From Geodermatophilus poikilotrophus (GTDB taxonomy: Bacteria > Actinomycetota > Actinomycetes > Mycobacteriales > Geodermatophilaceae), in contig NZ_FOIE01000008.1 in NCBI RefSeq assembly GCF_900111455.1, positions 1 through 64,000 of the forward strand: 64,000 nucleotides of DNA, given 5' to 3'. The position numbers were made by a program, and so were the translations under genes. Below are positions 1 to 8,982 of this stretch, in pieces. The number at the start of each line of letters is the position of its first letter. Position 1 is the first letter of the stretch. Under the pieces are notes generated by a model that saw only the letters and a list, made by a program, of their open reading frames with translations, ran no database searches and was not told the origin of the DNA.

Positions 1-1851
1 CGCCCACCGGTCGCGGAGCGGCGTCAGCACGACGCGGGCGCCGGTTCCGGCCGTCCAGTAGATCGAGCCCCGCTGGAAGTGCGCGTACAGCCCGCCGCTG
101 GGCAGGGACTGCACGTCGGTGGTCGGGTAGCCCAGCGCGCCGGTCTCCCAGCCCGCCGCGGCCCACCGGTCGCGCACGACGCCGTAGACGATCCGCGCCC
201 CCGTCGCGGCCGACCAGTAGACCGACCCGCCCTCGAAGTGCGCGAACACCCCGCCCCCGCCGAGCGGCTGCACGTCGGTGACCGGATAGCCCAGCCCCGA
301 CCCCTCCCAGCCCGCCGCGGCCCACCGGTCGCGCAGCGGGCCGGACACGATCCGCGCCCCCGTCGCCTGGGTCCAGTAGATCGACCCGCCCTGGAAGTGC
401 TGGTAGCAGCCGCCCCGGGCCAGACCGCAGTGCGTGTCGCCCACCGGGTAGCCCAGCCCCGACCGTTCCCACCCGGCGGCCGCCCACCGGTCCCGGACGG
501 GGCCGCGGACGACCTGGGCACCGGTGGCCGCCGTGGCGTACATCGACCCGTTGGCGTAGTGCGCGTAGGCGCCGACGCCGTCGGGCGTGCTGGTCGGCGG
601 GGTCGTCACGGCGCCCAGCACGCTCCGGACGCCGGCATCGGAGTCGTAACGCCGCTGGATCAGCGGGGCGGCCGACGAGAGGCCCGCCGCGACCTTGCCA
701 CGGATCTCCGGGAGCCGGGCGTAGCCGTACCTGCCCGGGCAGGCCGTGCTCTTGGTGTCGCGGTGCCCGAAGATCGTCGGCAGCCGGACAGCGGTTCCCG
801 CCGGGTACTTGTCCGTGCCGCCCGAGGTGAGCGTCGTCGTGCCGTTGGGGGCGACGTTGAAGAGCGAGAACTTCCAGGCGATGATCGCGGCCACCGCGTC
901 GACCATCGGCTGCGGGGTGTCGACGGCGTCGTAGTTGCCCATCATCGACACCCCGAAGGTGCCGGTGTTGAAGCCGCCTGCGTGGGCGCCGATCACCGTG
1001 CTGGCCAGACCACCGGCGCGGCCCTCCCAGAGCCGGCCGAACTTGTCGACGAGGACGTTGTAGCCGATGTCGCCCCAGCCCAGGCTCTGCGCGTGGTACG
1101 TGTACGTGGAGCGCAGGATCGCCGGGACGTCGCCGGCGGTGTAGCTGTTCGAACCGGCGGTGTGGTGCAGCGTCGCGGCCTTGATGGTGCTCGCGTACTG
1201 GGGCCTCCACCCCATGATCCGCTCGTCGGCGCCCCACTGCGTCCGCGAGAACACCGGCGGCATCGCAGTGGCCGCGTCGGCGGTCTCGGTGATGTCGGGC
1301 GTGCCGAGGGAGTCGTCAGCCGCGCTCTCCCCCGGGTCGACCAGGTCGAGCTGGACGTCGGCGGGCTGCGCCCCCGATCGGGTCACCAGCTCGGCCTCCA
1401 CCGCGGTCGCCGGGCCGGTCCACAGCGGCGCCGTCCCGCCCCGGACGGGGGTGCCCGTGTCCATCCCGGCTTCCTGCTCGGCGGCCTCCGCACCGACCTC
1501 GGTCCACGCCCCCCAGGTCCCGGCGAGGTCGCGCACGCGCACCTGCACAACGGTGTCGGTGACCGCCGGGTCGTACGCCCACGTGACGCCCACCAGCGAG
1601 AACTGGGCGACGTCCGTTGCGCTCACCGACAGCGTGGGGACCGCGTCGGGCACGCCGGCGACCGGGTCGGTGGTGCCCTCCTGCACCTGCGCCTCGGGCG
1701 CGGGATCGCTGAGCGACCCCATCGCGACCTCCTCCACCGACGTCTCGACGGGCACCGCCTCGGGGGTCGGCTCGGCGGAGACGGGCAGCACGAGGAGCGT
1801 TCCGGTGAGAGCGACGAAGGCGGTGGTTCCGGCGAGCAGGCGGCGACGCAC
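1..1851 (-). CDS. Secreted PGRP-type N-acetylmuramoyl-L-alanine amidase with LGFP repeats (3' end cut by window)
   Basis: Likely cleaves or binds peptidoglycan outside the cell. A GTG start at 1851 follows a GGAGGA ribosome site and opens a signal peptide with basic MRRR, a hydrophobic stretch and a cut near VSA-EP. An acidic linker leads to a PGRP/amidase_2 domain at about residues 200-385. It keeps the zinc-site pattern: LHHTAG (His229/230), a GYN Tyr, and His363 in GHRDTKSTACPG. From about residue 430 the protein is tandem LGFP repeats (GLGYPVGD, GLGYPVTD, ALGYPTTD), still running at the window edge after 617 codons. LGFP repeats are known in actinobacterial surface proteins and are thought to anchor to the wall. 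The gene stands alone, 166 bp upstream of the rmlD stop. The true C-terminus and repeat number are not visible. Confidence 0.88.
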   Translation of the reverse strand, partial: MRRRLLAGTTAFVALTGTLLVLPVSAEPTPEAVPVETSVEEVAMGSLSDPAPEAQVQEGTTDPVAGVPDAVPTLSVSATDVAQFSLVGVTWAYDPAVTDTVVQVRVRDLAGTWGAWTEVGAEAAEQEAGMDTGTPVRGGTAPLWTGPATAVEAELVTRSGAQPADVQLDLVDPGESAADDSLGTPDITETADAATAMPPVFSRTQWGADERIMGWRPQYASTIKAATLHHTAGSNSYTAGDVPAILRSTYTYHAQSLGWGDIGYNVLVDKFGRLWEGRAGGLASTVIGAHAGGFNTGTFGVSMMGNYDAVDTPQPMVDAVAAIIAWKFSLFNVAPNGTTTLTSGGTDKYPAGTAVRLPTIFGHRDTKSTACPGRYGYARLPEIRGKVAAGLSSAAPLIQRRYDSDAGVRSVLGAVTTPPTSTPDGVGAYAHYANGSMYATAATGAQVVRGPVRDRWAAAGWERSGLGYPVGDTHCGLARGGCYQHFQGGSIYWTQATGARIVSGPLRDRWAAAGWEGSGLGYPVTDVQPLGGGGVFAHFEGGSVYWSAATGARIVYGVVRDRWAAAGWETGALGYPTTDVQSLPSGGLYAHFQRGSIYWTAGTGARVVLTPLRDRWA

Positions 1852-2017
1852 AGGCTGGTCCTCCGGTGGAGCGTGGTGGCGGCGCCCGGCACGCGGGCGC
1901 ATCTGTCCGCGAAGAGCATCGGCCCGACCACTGCCGGTGTTGAGCCGACGCGGCCGACCACCTCCGGGGAACCGGTCCGTCCCACCCCGCTGACCACTCC
2001 AGTCCCACGGGCCGCGG

Positions 2018-2926
2018 TCAGCGGGGCGGCCACCCCTGCAGGGCCAGGTGCAGCGCCGTCCGCCAGTGGCGCGGGGCCGGCAGGCCGGCGGCCAGCCACG
2101 CGCTGCCGTCCAGCACCGACCACGCCGGGCGCGGTGCGGGGCGCGGGAACGCCGCGGTCGTCGTCGGTGCCACCAGGGCCGGGTCGGCGCCGACCTCCTC
2201 GTAGACGGCGCGGGCCAGGCCGTACCAGCTGACCGCGCCGGCGTCGGTGCGGTGCAGCACCGGGGGCACCGGTCCCGGCCGGGCGCCGAGAGCGACCAGG
2301 CCGGCGGCCAGGTCGGCTGCCCACGTCGGCGAGCCGACCTGGTCGTCGACCACCGAGACCGGGGAGCCGTCGAGGGCGCGGCCGGACATGGTGCGCACGA
2401 AGTTGGTGCCGTGCGCGCCGTACACCCACGCGGTGCGGACGACGGTGGCGTCGCCCCCGGCGGCCGCGACCGCGCGCTCTCCCGCCGCCTTGGTCCGGCC
2501 GTAGGCCGAGCGCGGCGCGACGGGGGCGTCGACCGGGTAGGGCTCGGTGGCCTCCCCGTCGAAGACGTAGTCGGTGGAGACGTGCACCAGCCGCCCGTGC
2601 CCCGCGAGCTCCTCGGCCAGCCAGCCGGGGGCGCGGCCGTTGATCAGCAGCGCGGTGTCCTCGTCGGTCTCCGCGGCGTCCACGGCGGTGTAGGCGGCGG
2701 CGTTGAGGACGACGGGACGGGAACCGCGGACGCCGGCCAGCCAGCCGCGGACGACCTGACGCACCTGCCGTTCGTCGGTCAGGTCCAGCTCGGCCCGGCC
2801 GAGCGCCGTGACCGGGTCGCCGGGCCGGCCGGCCAGGACGGCGACCAGGTCGCCGCCCAGCTGGCCGCGCGCGCCGGTGACCAGCCAGGCGGTCGGGGTG
2901 GCGTCCGGGAGGTCGGCCCCGCTCAT
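2018..2926 (-). CDS. rmlD: dTDP-4-dehydrorhamnose reductase RmlD
   Basis: Performs the last step of dTDP-L-rhamnose synthesis, the NAD(P)H-dependent reduction of dTDP-4-dehydro-L-rhamnose. The 302-residue protein has the nucleotide-binding TGARGQLG near the N-terminus, the STDYVFDG motif typical of RmlD, the catalytic SAYGRTK (YxxxK) and the downstream RTAWVYG motif. Length matches the family. The ATG at 2926 overlaps the rmlB stop as ATGA, so the two are probably translationally coupled. Rhamnose donors feed wall polysaccharide linkers in many Actinobacteria, which fits the LCP ligase transcribed divergently next door. RmlA and RmlC are not in the window. Confidence 0.93.
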   Translation of the reverse strand: MSGADLPDATPTAWLVTGARGQLGGDLVAVLAGRPGDPVTALGRAELDLTDERQVRQVVRGWLAGVRGSRPVVLNAAAYTAVDAAETDEDTALLINGRAPGWLAEELAGHGRLVHVSTDYVFDGEATEPYPVDAPVAPRSAYGRTKAAGERAVAAAGGDATVVRTAWVYGAHGTNFVRTMSGRALDGSPVSVVDDQVGSPTWAADLAAGLVALGARPGPVPPVLHRTDAGAVSWYGLARAVYEEVGADPALVAPTTTAAFPRPAPRPAWSVLDGSAWLAAGLPAPRHWRTALHLALQGWPPR

Positions 2927-3918
2927 GCCCGGGCGGTGGCCGCCGCGGCCTTGAGCGGCTCCCACCAGGCCCGGTTGTCCCGGTACCACTGGACGGTGAG
3001 GGCGAGCCCGTCCTCGAAGGTCGTCCGCGGCGCGTAGCCGAGCGCGGCCGTCTTGGAGTAGTCGACCGAGTAGCGCAGGTCGTGCCCGCCACCACGCGGG
3101 TCGACGATCTTCTCGACGTGGTCCCAGTCGCGGCCGGTGGCCTCCAGCAGCTTCTCGGTCAGCTCCCGGTTGGACAGCTCGCGGCCGCCGCCGATGTTGT
3201 AGAACTCGCCCGGCCGCCCCTGCTCCAGCACCAGCTGGATGCCACGGCAGTGGTCGTCGACGAACAGCCAGTCGCGCACGTTGGCGCCCTCGCCGTACAG
3301 CGGCACCTTGTGCCCGTCGAGCAGGTTGGTGACGAACAGCGGGATGACCTTCTCGGGGAAGTGGTACGGCCCGTAGTTGTTGCTGCACCGGGTGATCGAG
3401 ATGTCCAGCCCGTAGGTCTTCGCGTAGGCGCGGGCGATCAGGTCGCCGCCGGCCTTGGCCGCGGAGTACGGCGAGTTGGGCTCGAGGAGGTGGTCCTCGG
3501 TCCAGGAGCCCTCGTCGATCGAGCCGTAGACCTCGTCGGTGGAGACGTGCACGACCCGGCGGACGCCGTGCCGCAGGCAGGCCTCGAAGACCTGCTGGGC
3601 GCCGAGCACGTTGGTGAGGACGAACTCCGACGCCCCGGTGATCGAGCGGTCGACGTGCGACTCGGCGGCGAAGTTCACGACGACGTCGGAGCCGGGCAGC
3701 GCGGCGTCGAGATCGGCGGCGCTGCAGATGTCACCGCGCACGAAGCGGTACCGCGGCGAGTCCGCCACCGGCGCCAGGTTGGCCAGGTTGCCGGCGTAGG
3801 TGAGCTTGTCGAGGACGGTCACCTCCGCGTCCTCGAACCCGGGGTACCCGCCGGTCAGCATGGTCCGGACGTAGTGGGAGCCGATGAAGCCCGCTCCCCC
3901 GGTGACGAGCACGCGCAT
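2923..3918 (-). CDS. rmlB: dTDP-glucose 4,6-dehydratase RmlB
   Basis: Converts dTDP-glucose to dTDP-4-keto-6-deoxyglucose, the second step of dTDP-rhamnose synthesis. The 331-residue protein starts at ATG 3918 behind a GAGGA-type ribosome site. It shows the Rossmann motif GGAGFIG (residues 7-13), the catalytic Tyr151-x3-Lys155 in SPYSAAKAG, VHVSTDEVYGS, and SNNYGPYHFPEK, all characteristic of RmlB. The C-terminal SVDYSKT region is also typical. It is the first gene of a two-gene rmlB-rmlD unit and is divergent from the LCP gene across a 356-bp intergenic region. Confidence 0.95.
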   Translation of the reverse strand: MRVLVTGGAGFIGSHYVRTMLTGGYPGFEDAEVTVLDKLTYAGNLANLAPVADSPRYRFVRGDICSAADLDAALPGSDVVVNFAAESHVDRSITGASEFVLTNVLGAQQVFEACLRHGVRRVVHVSTDEVYGSIDEGSWTEDHLLEPNSPYSAAKAGGDLIARAYAKTYGLDISITRCSNNYGPYHFPEKVIPLFVTNLLDGHKVPLYGEGANVRDWLFVDDHCRGIQLVLEQGRPGEFYNIGGGRELSNRELTEKLLEATGRDWDHVEKIVDPRGGGHDLRYSVDYSKTAALGYAPRTTFEDGLALTVQWYRDNRAWWEPLKAAAATARA

Positions 3919-4274
3919 GCCCCGATCCTCCCCGTCCGGTGGCGGCCGGGACACCCTCTCGCCCAGCCAGGCGTGTCGCGGGCGCCGGGACGGCGCTCGT
4001 AGACCGTCCGTCGTCCCCGCAGGTCGCCAGGCCGGCACGGCGACGCCCGCGTCCCGGCGGACCGGCACCTGTGGTCCCGGGCGGCAGGCCCGTCCCGTTC
4101 GTCCCAGCTGTCCCGTGCGCCCCCGCCGTGGGGGCTGTGGTCCCCGTCCCGCACCTAGCATCGGCCGCAGCCCAGGGTCGACGCACGCCGCGACGGCGGC
4201 CGACCCCGGCCGGCCCCGGTCACGACGGGTCGGCGTCGTGACCGCGCGGACCAGCACGAGGAAGGACCTCGCAC
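3919..4274. other. Divergent intergenic region between rmlB and the LCP gene
   Basis: No convincing coding sequence lies here. Open frames through the stretch are GC-driven and resemble no protein I know. Both promoters must lie in this 356-bp segment. A TAGCAT hexamer on the plus strand (4156-4161) is a possible -10 for the LCP gene, which would give a roughly 110-nt leader. The LCP ribosome site (AGGAAGG) lies just before GTG 4275. Confidence 0.4.
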
Positions 4275-5834
4275 GTGAGCCCGAAGAACCCCGGCCCCCC
4301 CGCAGCGGGTGGCGACCGGCAGCTCCCGGCGCGCCTGGACCCGCGGGCCGGCCGCTCCGCTTCGGGGCGTGCCCGCTCCCGGCACCAGGTCGGCGACGGG
4401 TCCGAGCCCGACGGACCGGAGCCGCGCCGGCGCACCGGCCGCGCCGCGACCGCGGCGCGCGTGGTCGCCGGGGTGCTCTCCGTCGTCCTGCTCGCCGGGT
4501 CCGGCTGGGGTTGGTACCTCGGTCAGGTCGCCGAGGCCACCGTCAACCGCACCGACGCCATCCCCGACTCGGGTAACGACGGGGGCGGGGCGGCGGCGGT
4601 GAACCTGCTGCTCGTCGGCAACGACAGCCGGGCGGACCTCACCGAGGAGCAGCTGGCCGAGCTCAACGCCGGCGCGGACTCCGGCGTCAACACCGACACG
4701 ATGATCCTGGTGCACGTCCCGGCCGACGGCTCCCGCGCCTCGTTCGTCTCCTTCCCGCGCGACTCCTACGTGCAGATCCCCGGCTACGGCTGGGACAAGC
4801 TCAACGCCGCCTACGCCTACGGCTACGCCGACGGCCCGACGAGCTCCTCCCCCGAGGAGCGCCAGGCCAGCGGTGCTCGTCTGCTGGTGCAGACCGTCAG
4901 CGGACTCACCGGACTGCGGATCGACCACTACGCCGAGGTCGACCTGCTCGGCTTCTTCAACCTCAGCTCCGTCGTCGGCGGCGTCGAGATCAACCTCTGC
5001 GAGGCCGTCGACGACTCGCGCTGGTCGGGCGCGGTCTTCCCCGCCGGGAAGCAGACGATCAGCGGCGGCGACGCGTTGAAGTTCGTCCGTCAGCGTCACG
5101 GCCTGCCGCGGAGCGACTTCGACCGGATCGTCCGCCAGCAGGTGTTCATCGCCGGTGTGCTGCGCAAGATGCTCTCCGACGACGTGCTGCTGGACCTCGG
5201 CAAGCAGCGCGAGCTGGTCGAGGCCGCCTCCCAGTCGCTCACCATCGACCAGAGCCTCGACCTGTTCCAGCTGGCCGAGCAGATGCAGTCGGTGACCGCC
5301 GGCAGCATCGAGTTCCAGACGGTCCCCTTCGTCGGGGACGACGAGGACGAGGAAGGCCGCTACATCCTCCGGCTGGAGGACGAGGACGCCCTGCACGACT
5401 GGTTCGCCGAGCTCTCCGCCGAGCCGGAGACCCCCGCGGCCGCAACGCCCGCCGCGCCGGCGACGGTCGCCCCCTTGGTGGTGACGGTGGACGTCTACAA
5501 CGGCTCCGGGACACCGGGACTCGCCGCCGAGGCCGCCGGGGCCCTGCGGACCGCCGGCTTCGCCGTCGGCTCGACCGGCAACGCCGACTCCACCGACTAC
5601 ACCCGGACCGTCGTCCGGCACGCCGCGGGCGACGAGGCGCTGGCCGCCACGCTGGCCGCCACCCTGCCCGGCGCGGTCGTGGAGGCCGGCGAGGACGCCA
5701 CCTCCGGCACCGTGGAGCTGGTCCTCGGGTCGGACTTCAACGGGGTCGGCCAGGCCGTGACCCCGCCCGCGCCCAGCGAGCCCGTGCAGGCCGAGGACGC
5801 GCGCACCGCGGCCGACACGACCTGCATCTACTGA
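4275..5834 (+). CDS. LytR-CpsA-Psr (LCP) family glycopolymer ligase with LytR_C domain
   Basis: LCP enzymes transfer lipid-linked glycopolymers to peptidoglycan outside the membrane. This 519-residue protein has a basic, Pro-rich cytoplasmic tail of about 58 residues, one membrane segment at about 60-82, and an LCP domain at about 105-300. It keeps the conserved GNDSR, TDTMILVHV, FPRDSYVQIPG and the RQRHGLPRSDFDRIVRQQ block of phosphate-binding arginines and aspartate. A LytR_C domain (about 400-490, starting VDVYNGSG) follows an Ala/Pro linker. GTG 4275 has an AGGAAGG ribosome site. Its position beside rmlD/rmlB matches the Rv3266c-Rv3267 neighbourhood of M. tuberculosis. It likely attaches the polymers made by the cluster at 5.9-22 kb. 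Confidence 0.93.
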   Translation: MSPKNPGPPAAGGDRQLPARLDPRAGRSASGRARSRHQVGDGSEPDGPEPRRRTGRAATAARVVAGVLSVVLLAGSGWGWYLGQVAEATVNRTDAIPDSGNDGGGAAAVNLLLVGNDSRADLTEEQLAELNAGADSGVNTDTMILVHVPADGSRASFVSFPRDSYVQIPGYGWDKLNAAYAYGYADGPTSSSPEERQASGARLLVQTVSGLTGLRIDHYAEVDLLGFFNLSSVVGGVEINLCEAVDDSRWSGAVFPAGKQTISGGDALKFVRQRHGLPRSDFDRIVRQQVFIAGVLRKMLSDDVLLDLGKQRELVEAASQSLTIDQSLDLFQLAEQMQSVTAGSIEFQTVPFVGDDEDEEGRYILRLEDEDALHDWFAELSAEPETPAAATPAAPATVAPLVVTVDVYNGSGTPGLAAEAAGALRTAGFAVGSTGNADSTDYTRTVVRHAAGDEALAATLAATLPGAVVEAGEDATSGTVELVLGSDFNGVGQAVTPPAPSEPVQAEDARTAADTTCIY

Positions 5835-5845
5835 CGGCCACGGGC

Positions 5846-5882
5846 GGTCGCCGTCCGCGCGTGCAGCCGGCGGACGGCGACC
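5846..5882. terminator. Convergent hairpin terminator between the LCP gene and dprE2
   Basis: A perfect 13-bp inverted repeat (5846-5858 with 5870-5882, arms GGTCGCCGTCCGC and its complement) surrounds an 11-nt loop between two convergent stop codons. There is no U-tract, as is common in high-GC Actinobacteria. It could serve both strands. Confidence 0.65.
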
Positions 5883-5886
5883 GGCC

Positions 5887-6642
5887 TCAGAGCGGCAGCC
5901 GGCGGAACAGCGGCCGGGGCACGTGCCGCAGCGCGCTCATCACCGCCCGCATCACGCCCGGTACCCAGACGGTGTGCCGCCCCCGGCGCACGGCGTCGAC
6001 GATCGCCGCTGCGACGGCCTCCGGTGTGATCGACAACGGCGCCGCCGGCCGCCCCGCGGTCATCTTCGAGTGGACGAACCCGGGCCGGACGACGACCACC
6101 GACGCTCCGCTGCCGACGAGCGAGTCGGCCAGGCCGGAGTAGAAGGCGTCCATCCCGGCCTTGGTGGAGCCGTAGACGAAGTTCGACGCCCGGGGCCGCT
6201 CCCCCGCCACCGACGACAGGGCCACGATCACGCCGTGCCCCTGCCCGCGCATCCGCTCGGCCAGCAGCGTGCCGACGACCACGGGAGCGACGTAGTTGAC
6301 CTGCGCGAGACCGGCCACCGCGGTCGCGTCGGTGCGCAGCCGCTGCTCGTCGCCGAGCTGGCCGAAGGCCACGACCGCGACGTCGACGTCGCCGCCGGCG
6401 AAGGCCCGCTCCACCATGCGCTGCGGGGAGGCCGGGTCGTCGGCGTCGAAGTCGACCACCTCGACGGTCCCGCCGCCGGCACGCAGCTCCTCGGCCACCG
6501 CGTCGCGCCGGGGGGTGTCACGGGCGGCCAGCACGATCCGCAGCGGCCGCTCCCGCAGGTAGCGGTGGGCCGTCGCGACCGCGATGTCGGACGTGCCCCC
6601 GACGAGCAGCAGCGTCCCGACGGAGCCGAGGGCATCGATCAC
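5887..6642 (-). CDS. dprE2: Decaprenylphospho-2-keto-ribose reductase, DprE2-type SDR
   Basis: The DprE2 family reduces decaprenyl-phospho-2-keto-ribose to decaprenyl-phospho-arabinose (DPA), the arabinosyl donor. The 251-residue short-chain dehydrogenase has an N-terminal nucleotide fold (VGGTSDIA), the catalytic serine region ALSSVAGE, and Tyr-x3-Lys in VYGSTKAG. It ends RPLFRRLPL, basic and possibly membrane-associating. GTG 6642 overlaps the dprE1 stop (GTGA), so the two are coupled. As an SDR alone its substrate would be uncertain; the direct pairing with dprE1 supports the assignment. Confidence 0.88.
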   Translation of the reverse strand: MIDALGSVGTLLLVGGTSDIAVATAHRYLRERPLRIVLAARDTPRRDAVAEELRAGGGTVEVVDFDADDPASPQRMVERAFAGGDVDVAVVAFGQLGDEQRLRTDATAVAGLAQVNYVAPVVVGTLLAERMRGQGHGVIVALSSVAGERPRASNFVYGSTKAGMDAFYSGLADSLVGSGASVVVVRPGFVHSKMTAGRPAAPLSITPEAVAAAIVDAVRRGRHTVWVPGVMRAVMSALRHVPRPLFRRLPL

Positions 6643-8003
6643 AGGCACAGCCTCCTGGCCAGGTCGGAGGTGAAGACCCCTCCGGGGTCGACACGGGCGC
6701 GCACCGCTCGGAAGCGGTCCAGCCGGGGGTACATCCGGGGGAGCAGATCCGGCCGCACGCGGGCGTCCTTGGCCAGGTAGATCCGGCCTCCGGCCGCGAC
6801 GACCAGCTCGTCCAAGCCGTCGAGCAGCTCGGCCAGCCCCGCGACCACCGGGATGTCCAGCGCCAGGGTCCACCCCTCCTGCGGGAAGGACAGGTACCCC
6901 GGGTCCCCCGCGCCGAAGCGCTTGAGGACGGCGAGGAAGGACGCCGTCCCGGAGGTCGCGATCCGCTCGACCACGCACCGCAGCGTCTCCTCCTGCCCCA
7001 GGGGGACGACGAACTGGTACTGCACGAACCCGCGTCGACCGTAGACGCGGTTCCACGAGCCGACGCCGTCGAGCGGGTGGAAGAACGTCGGGATCGACTG
7101 GAGCTGGGCGCGCCGGCGGGCGGGCGCCTTGCGGTACCAGACCTCGTTGAACGCTGCGACGGTGACCGGGTTGAGCAGCCCGGAGGGGAAGAGGTCGGGC
7201 GCGGTCAACCGCACCGAGCCGGAGTACCGCAGCGGGTCGGCGCGGTGCCGTGCCGGCAGCTCGTCCCGGTGCGCGAACCGGCCGCGCGTCAGCACCGAGC
7301 GGCCCAGGCGAGCGCCGCGGGCCACGCAGTCGATCCAGGCCACCGAGTAGTCGTAGAGGTGGTCGGTCGCGGTCAGCAGCTCCAGGAGAGCGTCGAGGTC
7401 AGGCGTCCGGTCGGTATCCACCAGCAGCTGCGCGGTCTCGATCCGTCGCATCCGCACCGCGGCACGCAGGACGACACCGGTCAGCCCCATGCCGCCCGCG
7501 GTGGCCCAGAACAGCTCGGGGTCCCGGTCGGGGCCGATCCGCCGCACCTCGCCGTCGGCGGTGAGCAGGTCCAGCCACTCCACGTGGCGCGAGAAGCTGC
7601 CCGTCCGGTGGTGGTCCTTGCCGTGGATGTCGGCAGCGATGGCCCCGCCCACGGTGACGTACCGGGTGCCGGCGGTGACCGGGACGAACAGGCCGAGGGG
7701 AACCAGGAGGGTCATCAGCCGGTCGAGCGAGACGCCCGCTTCGACCTCGACCACCGCGGCACCCAGGTCGACGTCGAGGACCCCGTCCAGCGCCGTCGTG
7801 TCCAGGACGTGGCCGCCGGCGTTCTGTGCGGCGTCCCCGTAGCTCCGGGCCAGGCCGCGGGCCAGCAGCCCCCGCGGGCCGGCCTCCCCCAGCAGCGCAC
7901 GGACCTCGTCGGCCGAGGCGGCCGTCGTCACCGTCGCCGGGGTCGGCGCGGTGCGGCCCCAGCCGGTGAGGGCCACCTGCCCGGACCGCGACCGGTCAGC
8001 CAC
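6639..8003 (-). CDS. dprE1: Decaprenylphosphoryl-ribose 2'-oxidase DprE1 (FAD-dependent)
   Basis: DprE1 oxidises decaprenyl-phospho-ribose at C2 ahead of DprE2. The 454-residue protein has an FAD-binding PCMH fold (LARGLARSYGDAAQN; TRYVTVGGAIAADIHGKDHH) and a C-terminal substrate domain ending VDPGGVFTSDLARRL, as in the mycobacterial enzyme. The active-site lysine is kept (Lys412 in YLAKDAR). The residue aligned with M. tuberculosis Cys387 is Ala381 (GWTLALDIPV). Lys and Ala are 31 positions apart, as in M. tuberculosis, which supports the alignment. The GTG start at 8003 overlaps the ubiA stop by 8 nt. The operon is PAP2-ubiA-dprE1-dprE2. Confidence 0.92.
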   Translation of the reverse strand: MADRSRSGQVALTGWGRTAPTPATVTTAASADEVRALLGEAGPRGLLARGLARSYGDAAQNAGGHVLDTTALDGVLDVDLGAAVVEVEAGVSLDRLMTLLVPLGLFVPVTAGTRYVTVGGAIAADIHGKDHHRTGSFSRHVEWLDLLTADGEVRRIGPDRDPELFWATAGGMGLTGVVLRAAVRMRRIETAQLLVDTDRTPDLDALLELLTATDHLYDYSVAWIDCVARGARLGRSVLTRGRFAHRDELPARHRADPLRYSGSVRLTAPDLFPSGLLNPVTVAAFNEVWYRKAPARRRAQLQSIPTFFHPLDGVGSWNRVYGRRGFVQYQFVVPLGQEETLRCVVERIATSGTASFLAVLKRFGAGDPGYLSFPQEGWTLALDIPVVAGLAELLDGLDELVVAAGGRIYLAKDARVRPDLLPRMYPRLDRFRAVRARVDPGGVFTSDLARRLCL

Positions 8004-8982
8004 GGGACACCCCCAGACCCATGGTGAGGAGCCACACGCAGCCGATCACGAGCAGGACCCGGTCCCGGAGGACGACCTCCTCGGGCGCTCCGACCGCGCC
8101 GCGGTCGAGGTCCACCGCGTGCCGCAGCAGCCCGAGCACGAAGGGGGCGATGGAGATCGTCGACCACGGCACGCCCTCCTGGGACTCGCCCATCTCGAAG
8201 GCCCAGAGGCCGTAGACGGTCACCGTGACCCCGGCCGACATGCTCCACACGAAGCGGAGGTAGCTGGCGGAGTACTCGCGCAGCGTCCTCCGGGTTGCGG
8301 CCTGGTCGCCGAGGACCACCAGCTCGGAGTAGCGCTTCCCGGCCACCATGAACAGCGACCCGAAGGCGGCCACCAGCAGGAACCACTGGGACAACGGGAT
8401 GCCGGCCGCCACACCGCCGGCGACGGCCCGCAGGAGGAAGCCGGACGCGACGATCGCCAGGTCGATGACCGGTTGCTGCTTGAGCCAGAGGCAGTAGCCC
8501 AGCTGGAGGACGACGTACACGCCGAGCACCCAGCCCAGCTCCGGCCGGGTGGTGAGCGCCGCGACGACGACGGCGGCGACGACGAGGACGACGGCGACGA
8601 CCAGCGCCAGCGGGCGCGGGACGATGCCCGCCGCGATCGGCCGGAGGCGTTTGCGCGGGTGCCGGCGGTCCTCCTCGAAGTCGACGACGTCGTTGAGCAG
8701 GTAGACGGCGCCCGAGATGAGGCAGAACAGCCCGAACGCGACCGAGGTGGCGAACAGGACCTCGGGGTCGAGGAGCCGTCCTGAGGTCAGCGGCGCGGCG
8801 AGCACCAGCACGTTCTTCACCCACTGCCGCGGGCGCACCGCGCGGGCCAGCCCCCAGGGCCAGGACCCGCGCAGACCGGAGGGCCGCGGCGGGGTGCCGG
8901 GATCGGACGGTGGTGACGGCGAGGCGCCGGGCACCTGGTGTTCCCACTCCCCGTACCGCGGTGCGGCGTCCCGGGTCGTCAT
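7996..8982 (-). CDS. ubiA: Decaprenyl-phosphate phosphoribosyltransferase (UbiA family, Rv3806c-like)
   Basis: This family transfers 5-phosphoribose from PRPP to decaprenyl phosphate, the first committed step to DPA. The 328-residue protein has about nine membrane segments. Its first Asp-rich motif is NDVVDFEEDRRHPRKRLRP and a second polar loop contains QQPVIDLAIVASGFLLRA; both resemble Rv3806c rather than quinone prenyltransferases. The ATG at 8982 overlaps the PAP2 stop (ATGA). A roughly 45-residue Pro-rich N-terminal tail precedes the first membrane segment; a later start is possible but no better codon is obvious. Confidence 0.88.
   Translation of the reverse strand: MTTRDAAPRYGEWEHQVPGASPSPPSDPGTPPRPSGLRGSWPWGLARAVRPRQWVKNVLVLAAPLTSGRLLDPEVLFATSVAFGLFCLISGAVYLLNDVVDFEEDRRHPRKRLRPIAAGIVPRPLALVVAVVLVVAAVVVAALTTRPELGWVLGVYVVLQLGYCLWLKQQPVIDLAIVASGFLLRAVAGGVAAGIPLSQWFLLVAAFGSLFMVAGKRYSELVVLGDQAATRRTLREYSASYLRFVWSMSAGVTVTVYGLWAFEMGESQEGVPWSTISIAPFVLGLLRHAVDLDRGAVGAPEEVVLRDRVLLVIGCVWLLTMGLGVSRG

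Noticed and set aside
79-2232. Long plus-strand open frame (about 717 codons) over the LGFP amidase and rmlD end
   Set aside because: It is antisense to a clear gene, has Arg/Gly/Pro-rich composition from high GC, and matches no family; the minus-strand reading has a signal peptide, PGRP motifs and LGFP repeats.
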